DNA of 64,000 nt from Nocardioides luti (GTDB lineage: Bacteria; Actinomycetota; Actinomycetes; Propionibacteriales; Nocardioidaceae): positions 3,596,001 through 3,660,000 of the forward strand of contig NZ_JACKXE010000001.1 in assembly GCF_014212315.1 (NCBI RefSeq), written 5' to 3'. The position numbers and the translations under genes were made by a program. The notes beneath the pieces were generated by a model. The model did no database searches and was not told the origin of the DNA. It saw only the letters and a program-made list of their open reading frames with translations. The stretch's first letter is position 1. The number at the start of each line of letters is the position of its first letter. Of the stretch, positions 57,069-64,000 are shown piece by piece.

Positions 57069-58442
57069 ATGCAGCTGGTCGGGGGGCCGGGGCCCTCGCG
57101 CCGCACCGATGCCGCCGTCGCGTCCGTGGCGCTCGCGGTGGCCGCGCTGACGCTCGTGGTCACGACGCACGTCGCCTTCCGCAGCGGGAACGACCTGCTC
57201 CTGATCCTGCGCCACCCGCTCACGCTCCAGGCCTCGCAGGCCCTCTGGACCGGGCTCGCGTCCGCGAACCTGATGATCCTGCAGGTCGTCTGCCTGGCCC
57301 GGCTGCCCTGGCTGGAGCGAGCCTGGGGCCGTGGCCGGCTGACCCGGTGGCACCGTTGGCTCGGCTTCTGGTCGTTCTGGCTGATGGTCGTCCACGTCGG
57401 GCTGTTCGCCCTGCAGCGGGTGCTGCGCCGGCCCGGACGTGCGGGCCAGGCGCTCACCGACGTGTTCCTCCGCGAGCCCTGGATGCTGTGGGCCACGATC
57501 GGCACCGTCCTGATCGTGCTCGTGGTCCTGACGTCGCTGGCCGTGGCTCGCGCCCGGCTGCGGTACGAGACATGGCACCTGCTGCACCTCTGGGCCTACG
57601 TGGGGATGGCGGCGGCGCTGCCGCACATGCTGGTCGCCTCCGACTTCCACACGCCGTGGGTGACGGCGTACTGGTGGGGGCTCTACCTCGGCGCCCTCGG
57701 GCTCGTCGTGGCGTTCCGTGTCGTGCTGCCGACGTGGCGTTCCTGGCGCGAGCCGCTGCGGGTGCTCCAAGTGGAGGAGGAGGCCGCGGGCGCGGTGTCC
57801 GTCGTCGTGGGAGGCGGCGTCCGGCGGCTCGGTGCGCGACCCGGGCAGTTCCTGGTCTGGCGCTTCCTCGGCCCGCGCGGATGGTCGCGTGGGCACCCGT
57901 ACTCCCTGTCCGACGCGCCCACCGACACCCGCACCCGCATCACGGTCGGCGGCTCCGGTGACGGTGCGCTCCGGCTGCGGTCGCTCACACCGGGCGCCCG
58001 CGTGCTCGTCGAGGGGCCGTACGGCGGGCTGCCGACGACCCGCCGCCGGCATCCGCATCTGGTGCTGATGGCGGCGGGCGTCGGCATCACCCCGCTTCGC
58101 TCGCTGCTCGGTGCGCTCGAGGCAGCGCCGGGCGAGGTCACGGTGCTGCACCGGGTCCGCGACGACGGGGACCGGCTGTTCGCCGAGGAGATCGACGAGC
58201 TCGCGACACGCCACGGGGTGCGCGTCGTCGTGCTGGCCGGTCCCCGTCGTGCGCCGTTCTCCTGGCTGCCCGCGGGGGTCGAGGACACCGAGACCGAGGC
58301 GCTGCAGCGTCTGCTGCCCGACCTGCTGGCGTCGGACCTGTTGCTGTGCGGTCCGCCCGGGTGGTCCGACGCCGTGGAGCACGCGGCCCGGCTGGCCGGC
58401 GTCCGTCGCCGTGACCTGCACCGCGAGGACTTCGCCTGGTGA
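57069..58442 (+). CDS. Ferric reductase-like transmembrane / ferredoxin reductase fusion
   Basis: A 457-residue protein: a six-helix heme-binding ferric-reductase-like domain (about 15-225; paired His in HRWLGFW, VVHVGLF, WHLLHLW and LPHMLV), then an FAD domain (GHPYSLSDAP, VEGPYGGL) and an NAD domain (AAGVGITPLRSLLGAL, CGPPGW). It moves electrons from NAD(P)H across the membrane, to ferric iron or oxygen. TAGGCT at 57056-57061 lies 7 nt before the ATG. No link to the barbiturase gene upstream is evident. Confidence 0.88.
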   Translation: MQLVGGPGPSRRTDAAVASVALAVAALTLVVTTHVAFRSGNDLLLILRHPLTLQASQALWTGLASANLMILQVVCLARLPWLERAWGRGRLTRWHRWLGFWSFWLMVVHVGLFALQRVLRRPGRAGQALTDVFLREPWMLWATIGTVLIVLVVLTSLAVARARLRYETWHLLHLWAYVGMAAALPHMLVASDFHTPWVTAYWWGLYLGALGLVVAFRVVLPTWRSWREPLRVLQVEEEAAGAVSVVVGGGVRRLGARPGQFLVWRFLGPRGWSRGHPYSLSDAPTDTRTRITVGGSGDGALRLRSLTPGARVLVEGPYGGLPTTRRRHPHLVLMAAGVGITPLRSLLGALEAAPGEVTVLHRVRDDGDRLFAEEIDELATRHGVRVVVLAGPRRAPFSWLPAGVEDTETEALQRLLPDLLASDLLLCGPPGWSDAVEHAARLAGVRRRDLHREDFAW

Positions 58443-58475
58443 CCTGGCCCCGTGCGTTCCCCGCAGCCCACGCCG

Positions 58476-58883
58476 TCAGGCAGGGGTGACCTCACGCCCC
58501 CGCACCCGGTGCACGACGGCGCCCAGACCGAGGCCGACCAGCGCGGGCACGACCAGCAGCACGGCGAAGAACACCGCGCTGTCCGCGATCGCGGACCCGA
58601 CGTTCTCGTCCGCGACCGTGACGGCCAGCGCGACGCAGATCGCCATCCCGCCGAGCGCCGCGGTGAGGACCCACGTCACGAGGGCCGGCACGAGCCCGTG
58701 CCGCAGCCCGTCGACGAACGCCCAGCCGAACGCCACCACCACGACCAGCAGGAACGCCAGCAGCCCGGCGCCGAGGGCGTCGGTCGACCCGCTCCGGTCG
58801 ATCACCGCGCCGTAGGCGGCGACGACCAGGGCGAGGACCGCGGAGCGCACGAGGACGCCGGCGAGGGTGCGGGGGAGGCTCAT
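58476..58883 (-). CDS. Small four-helix membrane protein
   Basis: A 135-residue protein with four hydrophobic helices (about 10-27, 38-60, 66-90, 100-125) and short loops. I recognise no family. The ATG at 58883 is the first residue of the membrane-like sequence; the open frame continues upstream but mirrors the next gene. It converges on the ferric-reductase-like gene with a 33-bp gap. Confidence 0.6.
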   Translation of the reverse strand: MSLPRTLAGVLVRSAVLALVVAAYGAVIDRSGSTDALGAGLLAFLLVVVVAFGWAFVDGLRHGLVPALVTWVLTAALGGMAICVALAVTVADENVGSAIADSAVFFAVLLVVPALVGLGLGAVVHRVRGREVTPA

Positions 58884-58944
58884 GCCCGCAGCCTCGCGGA
58901 CCGGGGGTGCCGACCGCAGCGAAACCCCCGGACCCGCGGGGGGC

Positions 58945-59478
58945 TCAGCGCACGGTGCGTCCGGCGAACGCCGCGAGCCGCTCGTACGCCGAGGCGCCGT
59001 CCGGGGCCGGGACCTCCGGCCCGAAGGCACCCGAGCGGTTATCGTCGGTGAGCGCCCCGGACATGAAGGCCAGCCCGCGCTCGGCGACCTCCGGGTCGAG
59101 CGGGCCGGGGTGGCCGATGGCCTGCGCCAGGTCCCAGGTGTGGACGGCGAACTCCGCCGTCTGCCAGTCGACCTGGCCCGCCTCGGCGGCGTCACCGGCC
59201 TGGTGCCACTGGTGGAGCAGGTCGTCGGCGCCCTCGCGGAACGCCTCGGCCCAGCCGCCGGTGACGGGCTCGGGCTCCTTGGCCCAGTCGACCTCCTCGC
59301 CGCGTGCCATCGCGACGAAGGTGCGGGGGTCCTGGACCAGGTGCGCGACCAGGTGGGCGACGTCCCACTGGGAGCAGGGGGTCGGCTGGGACAGGTGCTC
59401 CTCGTGGACGGCGGCCAGCACGTCGCCGGTCTGGTCGAGGGCCCGGGAGAGCAGCGCTACGGACTCGTGAGCGGTCAT
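58945..59478 (-). CDS. TIGR03086-type metal-binding protein (maleylpyruvate isomerase-like)
   Basis: A 177-residue four-helix protein. QPTPCSQWDVAHLVAHLVQD near residue 31 and DWQTAEFAVHTWDLAQAIG near 104 hold the expected metal-binding His and Glu residues. It is a relative of the gene at 53317. The start has GAGGAGG just before the ATG on the minus strand. Function is not established; mycothiol-dependent reactions are usual for the superfamily. Confidence 0.82.
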   Translation of the reverse strand: MTAHESVALLSRALDQTGDVLAAVHEEHLSQPTPCSQWDVAHLVAHLVQDPRTFVAMARGEEVDWAKEPEPVTGGWAEAFREGADDLLHQWHQAGDAAEAGQVDWQTAEFAVHTWDLAQAIGHPGPLDPEVAERGLAFMSGALTDDNRSGAFGPEVPAPDGASAYERLAAFAGRTVR

Positions 59479-59536
59479 GGTTCCTCCTCGTCGCGGTCAC
59501 CCTAACCCCGCAGGACGGGGCTGGGCAGGGGTCAGC

Positions 59537-60694
59537 TCAGGAGTCGAGCCACGCCCGGATCGCGTCGTCGTGCTGGCCCAGCGTCGGCGGTGCGGCGTGC
59601 GTCGAGCGGCCGCCGGAGAACGCGTTGTCGTCGAAGCGCAGCGGCGACCCGGGCAGCTGCAGCACCCCCTGCGTCGCGTGCTCGACCGACAGCAGCAGCC
59701 CCTGCGAGAGCGTCTGCTCCCAGGCGTAGACGTCGTCGAGCGAGCGGACCTTGCCCGACGGCACTCCGGCGTCCGCGAGCAGGGCCAGCCAGTGCTCGGC
59801 CGGGTCGGTCGCGAAGTGCGCCTCGAGCAGCGCGACCAGCGCGTCGCGGTGCTCCACCCGCAGCACGTTGGTCGCGAAGCGCGGGTCGGCCACGTCGAGG
59901 TCGAGCGCCCCGCACAGCGCGCGCCACAGACCCTCGGAGCCGCAGGCGATCTGGATCGGGGCGGTGCCGGTCTCGAAGAGGCCGTACGGCGCGATCGCGG
60001 GGTGGTGCGCCCCGGCGAGCCCGGGCACCTCGCCCGCGACGGTCCACCGGGTGCCCTGGAAGGCGTGCACGCCGATCATCCCCGCGAGCAGCGACGTACG
60101 GACGACGCGCCCGCGCCCGGTGGTGGTCCGCTCGTGCAGCGCGGCGAGCACGCCGAACGCGCCGTTCATCCCGGCCAGCAGGTCGGCGATCGGCACGCCC
60201 ACCTTGGTCGGCTGGTCGGCACCGGTGAGCGACATCAGCCCGCCCTCGCCCTGGGCGATCTGGTCGTACCCGGCCCGCTTCGCCTCCGGCCCGTCGTGCC
60301 CGAAGCCGGTGATCGACAGCACGACCAGGCCGGGGTTCAGCTCGTGCAGCCGCTCGACGGGGAACCCGAGCCGGTCCAGCACGCCGACGCGGAAGTTCTC
60401 CATGAGCACGTCCGCGCGCTCGACCAGCCGGGCCAGCACGTCCTGGTCCGCCGGGTCCTTGAGGTCGAGGACGAGCGACTCCTTGTTGCGGTTCGTGGAG
60501 AGGAAGTACGTCGACTCGCGCTCGTCCTCGTCGCCGATGAACGGCGGGCCCCAGCCGCGGGTGTCGTCGCCGGTGGGGGACTCGACCTTGATGACGCGGG
60601 CCCCCATGTCGCCCAGCATCTGGGCGGCGTGCGGCCCGGCCAGGGCCCGGGTCAGGTCGATGACGAGCAGGTCGGAGAGCGGGCCGTCGGTCAT
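59537..60694 (-). CDS. CaiB/BaiF family CoA-transferase
   Basis: A 385-residue family III CoA-transferase. VIDLTRALAGPHAAQMLGDM opens the fold; STNRNKESLVLDLK, GYDQIAQGEGG and VGVPIADLLAGM follow, the last with the Asp that forms the acyl-aspartyl intermediate. It moves CoA between carboxylates. Malonate or methylmalonate activation would fit the proposed pathway but is a guess. The ATG at 60694 is chosen over one 12 nt upstream because family proteins begin near this point. It is divergent from adnA. Confidence 0.87.
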   Translation of the reverse strand: MTDGPLSDLLVIDLTRALAGPHAAQMLGDMGARVIKVESPTGDDTRGWGPPFIGDEDERESTYFLSTNRNKESLVLDLKDPADQDVLARLVERADVLMENFRVGVLDRLGFPVERLHELNPGLVVLSITGFGHDGPEAKRAGYDQIAQGEGGLMSLTGADQPTKVGVPIADLLAGMNGAFGVLAALHERTTTGRGRVVRTSLLAGMIGVHAFQGTRWTVAGEVPGLAGAHHPAIAPYGLFETGTAPIQIACGSEGLWRALCGALDLDVADPRFATNVLRVEHRDALVALLEAHFATDPAEHWLALLADAGVPSGKVRSLDDVYAWEQTLSQGLLLSVEHATQGVLQLPGSPLRFDDNAFSGGRSTHAAPPTLGQHDDAIRAWLDS

Positions 60695-60777
60695 GCGCCG
60701 AGCCAACCACGGGGGACCGGTCGACGCACTGGCAGGTGTCGACAGGACCGTCGGTGCCGGATGGTTAGGTGGTCGTC

Positions 60778-63700
60778 ATGAGCTCGCCGACGACGTACCA
60801 CCTGGTGCGCCCCGCCGCCGACCTCCGCGTCCCCACCCTCGACGAGCACCAGCAGGCGGTCGTCGACCACGAGGGCGGGCCGCTCCTCGTGCTCGCCGGT
60901 CCCGGCACCGGCAAGACGACGACTCTGGTCGAGGCGATCGTCGACCGCATCGAGCAGCGCGGCGCCGCGCCCGACAGCGTGCTGGCGCTGACCTTCTCCC
61001 GCAAGGCCGCCGAGCAGCTGCGCGACCGGGTCACGGCCCGCCTCGGCCGCACCACCTCGACGCAGCTCAGCTCGACGTTCCACTCCTTCGCCTACGCGCT
61101 GGTGCGTCAGTACTCTCCCCCCGAGCTGTACGCCGCCCCCCTCCGCCTGCTCAGCGCCCCCGACCAGGACGTCGTGCTCCAGGGGCTGCTCACCGACGCG
61201 CCGGAGTCCGTCGACTGGCCCGACTCGCTGCGCCGCGCGGTCGGCACCCGCGGCTTCGCCGCCGAGGTGCAGTCGGTGCTGGCCCGGGCCCGCGAGAAGG
61301 GGCTCGACGGCCCCGCCCTGCAGAAGCTCGGCCACGAGGCCGACCTGCCGGAGTACGTCGCCGCCGGGCTCTTCCTCGACCAGTACCTCGACGTCCTCGA
61401 CGCCCAGAGCGCCGTCGACTACGCCGACCTGATCCGGCGTGCGGTGCTGGAGGCCGAGGCCCACCGCGACGAGCTCCGGGCGCGCTTCACGCACGTCTTC
61501 GTCGACGAGTACCAAGACACCGACCCCGGCCAGGTCGCCCTCCTTCGCGCGCTGGTCGGCGACGGCGGCAACCTCACCGTGGTCGGCGACCCCCACCAGT
61601 CGATCTACGGCTTCCGCGGCGCCGAGGTGCGGGGGATCCTGGAGTTCCCCAGCGCCTTCCCGCGGCGCGACGGCCGGCCGGCCGACGTGGTCGCGCTGCG
61701 GACGACCCGACGCTTCGGTCCCCGGGTGCTGCTCGCGTCGCAGCGGGTCGCCCGCCGGCTGAGCCTGACCGGGTCGATCCCCGAGGAGGCGCGCCGCTCG
61801 TTCCTCGAGCCCGTCGCCGCACCGAACGACCTCGGCGACGGCCGGGTGGAGGTGCTGACCTTCGACACCGAGCGCGCCGAGGCCGAGCACCTCGCCGACC
61901 TGCTGCGCCGCGCCCACCTCGAGGACGGCGTCGCGTGGTCCGACATGGCGGTCCTGGTCCGCTCGGGGCGGGCCAGCATCCCGGCCCTGCGCCGCTCGCT
62001 GGTCGGGGCCGGCGTGCCGGTCGAGGTGGCCTCCGACGACACCCCCCTGGTCGCCGAACCCGCGCTGGCCCCGCTGGTCGAGGCGCTGCGGGCGGTGGTC
62101 AACCTCGACAACGAGGACCCGGACCACCTCGACTTCCTCGACCCGCACCGCGCCCACGGGCTGCTGGTCTCGCCGCTCGCGGGCCTCGACGCCACCGACG
62201 TCCGCGGCCTCTCCCGGCTGCTGCGGGTCCGGGAGAAGGCCCGCGCCGCCGCGGAGGGCCGGTCCCCGCGGCCCTCGCCGGAGCTGCTGCGCGAGGTCCT
62301 GGTCGACCCGACCGTGCTCGACGGTGCCGAGGGCCCCGTCGCCGCACGCGTCGGCACGCTCGCCCGGCTGCTCCGCGGCGCCCGGGCCCGGCTCGACGCC
62401 GGCGCCACCGCCGAGGAGGTCCTCTGGGAGCTGTGGGCCGGCACGTCCTGGCCGGCCCGGCTGCGCTCCTCGGTCGAGAGCGGCGGCGCGGGTGCCCGGC
62501 TCGCCCACCGCGACCTCGACGCCGTCTGCGCGCTCTTCGAGACCGCCGCCCGCACCGAGGAGCAGCGCGGCCACACCTCGGTCGCCAACTTCCTCGACAC
62601 GCTGGCCGCCCAGCAGATCCCGGCCGACAACCTCGCCGACCGCGGGGTCCGGGGGGAGGCCGTCCGGCTGCTCACCGCGCACCGCTCCAAGGGGCTCGAG
62701 TGGCGCCTGGTCGTCGTCGCCCACGTCCAGGAGGAGGGCTGGCCGGACCTGCGCCGCCGCGGGTCGCTCCTGCAGGCCGACCGGATCGGCTCCGACGGGC
62801 CGCTGCCACCCCTCTCGCTGCGCGAGTCGCTCATGGAGGAGCGCCGGCTCTTCTACGTCGCCTGCACCCGCGCCCGCCAGCGCCTGGTCGTGACCGCCGT
62901 CGCCTCGCAGGACGACGACGGCGAGCAGCCCTCCCGCTTCCTGGCCGAGCTGGGGGTCAACGAGCGGCACCTCCAGGGCCGCCCCGTGCGGCCGCTGTCG
63001 ATGGCCGGGCTGGTGGCCGAGCTGCGCCGTACCGTCGCCGACCCCGCCCAGCCCGACGCTCTCCGTACCGCCGCCGCCCACCGGCTGGCCCGGCTCGCCG
63101 CCGAGCGGGTGGGCGAGCGGCCGCTGGTCGCGCACGCCGACCCCGCGTCCTGGTGGGGCACCCGGGCCGCGACCCGCTCGGACGTCCCCGTCCGGCCCGC
63201 CGACCTCCCGGTCACCCTGTCGGCGAGCGCCCTCAGCTCGCTGCTCACCTGCCCGGCCCGCTGGTTCCTCGAGCGCGAGGCCGGCGGCACGACCGCGTCC
63301 ACCGCCTCCCAGGGCTTCGGGCTGCTCGTGCACGCGATTGCCGAGCGCGTCGCGAAGGGCGAGCTCACCGACGACCCGGCCCAGGTCGACCAGCTGATGG
63401 AGCACGTCGACGCCGTGTGGGGCCGGCTGTCGTTCCGCACGCCCTGGTCGGCGAGCCGCGAGCGGAGCGAGGTGCGCGACGCCCTGGCCCGCTTCGTCGC
63501 CTGGCACGGCCGCCCCGGCGCCCGGACCCTGCTCGCCACCGAGGAGGAGCTGCGCGCCGAGGTGACCCTCCCCGACGGCCAGCGGGTCGGCCTCTACGGC
63601 TTCGCCGACCGGCTCGAGGTCGACGCCGACGGCCGCGTGGTCGTCGTCGACCTCAAGACCGGGAAGTACCCCCCCACCAACGAGGAGGTGACCCAGCACC

Positions 63701-64000
63701 CGCAGCTCGGCCTCTACCAGTACGCCGTCGCGCACGGCGCCGTCGACCACCTCCTCGACGCCCCCGGCGAGCCGGGCGGGGCCGAGCTCTGGCACCTGCG
63801 CAAGGAGTCCCGCGGTGCGGTCCGGACCCAGGCGCAGCCCCCGCAGGAGCCCGGCCCCGACGGCACGGTGCTCGTCGAGGTCCAGCTGATGGCGGCGGCC
63901 GAGGCGATCCGCGACGAGACCTTCCCGGCCCGCTCCGGCAACCACTGCGACACCTGCTCGTTCCTCGCGATCTGCCCGGTCAAGGGCGCCGGGACGGTGC
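60778..64000 (+). CDS. adnA: AdnA-type UvrD helicase-nuclease subunit (truncated at window end)
   Basis: The first 1074 residues are seen. Walker A GPGTGKTT (41-48), FVDEYQDTD near 241, GDPHQSIYGFRGAE and LTAHRSKGLEW are UvrD motifs. The C-terminal part has a PD-(D/E)xK nuclease core (GFADRLEV ... VVVDLKTGKY near 940) and a likely Fe-S cage: Cys near 825 with C-x2-C-x5-C near 1057-1066. This is the mycobacterial AdnA layout, which resects double-strand ends with AdnB; adnB should lie just beyond the window. It has no adjacent LexA box that I can see. Confidence 0.9.
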   Translation, partial: MSSPTTYHLVRPAADLRVPTLDEHQQAVVDHEGGPLLVLAGPGTGKTTTLVEAIVDRIEQRGAAPDSVLALTFSRKAAEQLRDRVTARLGRTTSTQLSSTFHSFAYALVRQYSPPELYAAPLRLLSAPDQDVVLQGLLTDAPESVDWPDSLRRAVGTRGFAAEVQSVLARAREKGLDGPALQKLGHEADLPEYVAAGLFLDQYLDVLDAQSAVDYADLIRRAVLEAEAHRDELRARFTHVFVDEYQDTDPGQVALLRALVGDGGNLTVVGDPHQSIYGFRGAEVRGILEFPSAFPRRDGRPADVVALRTTRRFGPRVLLASQRVARRLSLTGSIPEEARRSFLEPVAAPNDLGDGRVEVLTFDTERAEAEHLADLLRRAHLEDGVAWSDMAVLVRSGRASIPALRRSLVGAGVPVEVASDDTPLVAEPALAPLVEALRAVVNLDNEDPDHLDFLDPHRAHGLLVSPLAGLDATDVRGLSRLLRVREKARAAAEGRSPRPSPELLREVLVDPTVLDGAEGPVAARVGTLARLLRGARARLDAGATAEEVLWELWAGTSWPARLRSSVESGGAGARLAHRDLDAVCALFETAARTEEQRGHTSVANFLDTLAAQQIPADNLADRGVRGEAVRLLTAHRSKGLEWRLVVVAHVQEEGWPDLRRRGSLLQADRIGSDGPLPPLSLRESLMEERRLFYVACTRARQRLVVTAVASQDDDGEQPSRFLAELGVNERHLQGRPVRPLSMAGLVAELRRTVADPAQPDALRTAAAHRLARLAAERVGERPLVAHADPASWWGTRAATRSDVPVRPADLPVTLSASALSSLLTCPARWFLEREAGGTTASTASQGFGLLVHAIAERVAKGELTDDPAQVDQLMEHVDAVWGRLSFRTPWSASRERSEVRDALARFVAWHGRPGARTLLATEEELRAEVTLPDGQRVGLYGFADRLEVDADGRVVVVDLKTGKYPPTNEEVTQHPQLGLYQYAVAHGAVDHLLDAPGEPGGAELWHLRKESRGAVRTQAQPPQEPGPDGTVLVEVQLMAAAEAIRDETFPARSGNHCDTCSFLAICPVKGAGTV

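Noticed and set aside
60700..60777. SOS (LexA) box before adnA
   Set aside because: No GAAC-N4-GTTC type palindrome is present in the gap.
63440..63480. GCGAGC-GGAGCGAG inverted word inside adnA as another repeat copy
   Set aside because: It does not match the arms of the palindromic family; such words are common by chance at this base composition.
60691..63945. A long minus-strand frame opposite adnA
   Set aside because: The plus strand encodes all UvrD and nuclease motifs; the minus product is compositionally a shadow.

Overview
The window is very G+C-rich DNA with almost no non-coding space. GTG starts are frequent, stop and start codons often overlap (ATGA/GTGA), and many genes show a leaderless layout (a TANNNT box 6-7 nt before the start codon). 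It carries actinobacterial families such as DUF3107, DUF5302, MoeZ and an AdnA-type helicase-nuclease. I read it as the chromosome of a member of the Nocardioidaceae, Nocardioides-like. That is an inference from gene content and order; no rRNA gene is present to confirm it. I see no tRNA or rRNA gene, CRISPR array, transposase, integrase or phage gene.

Layout. 1-17 kb is mixed housekeeping: a truncated PLD-like protein, a sulfotransferase, acyl-CoA dehydrogenase and MaoC hydratase, an MFS exporter, a CASTOR/POLLUX-type channel, a histidine phosphatase, a PHP phosphoesterase with MarC, a secreted beta-propeller with an SDR, a ParA ATPase and an L,D-transpeptidase. 17-28.5 kb holds a block whose members have counterparts near Rv3201c-Rv3211 of Mycobacterium tuberculosis: DEAD-box helicase, ferritin-like protein, TetR regulator, DUF3107, MoeZ, and later an alkyltransferase-like protein. 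Two secreted trypsin-like paralogues and a translationally coupled DUF4129/MoxR/DUF58 operon lie inside it. The next member of that block, adnA, only appears at 60.8 kb and runs off the window.

The roughly 32 kb between the alkyltransferase-like gene and adnA (28.5-60.7 kb) is accessory catabolism. It contains a DUF2877-FdrA-DUF1116 operon (the E. coli oxamate carbamoyltransferase set) divergent from a PucR-type regulator; a uracil-type NCS2 permease; a three-subunit molybdenum hydroxylase with a CoxG-like protein; an amidase-signature enzyme; a two-subunit hydantoinase/oxoprolinase; a carbamate kinase; and a barbiturase/cyanuric-acid-hydrolase family ring-opening enzyme.

My main proposal is that many of these genes form one pathway for oxidative pyrimidine breakdown with energy recovery. 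A nucleobase is imported and hydroxylated to a barbiturate, and the ring is opened to ureidomalonate. The FdrA/DUF1116/DUF2877 enzyme would then split ureidomalonate with phosphate into malonamate and carbamoyl phosphate. Carbamate kinase would make ATP, and the amidase would release malonate. Ureidomalonate is the one-carbon homologue of oxalurate, the substrate of the known enzyme set, so the chemistry is analogous. It is not proven by the sequence.

The island also carries short palindromic repeats of one family. Two copies lie in frame inside genes, and a third supplies a stop codon. There is also a 21-bp-period repeat array, and several operator-like palindromes.
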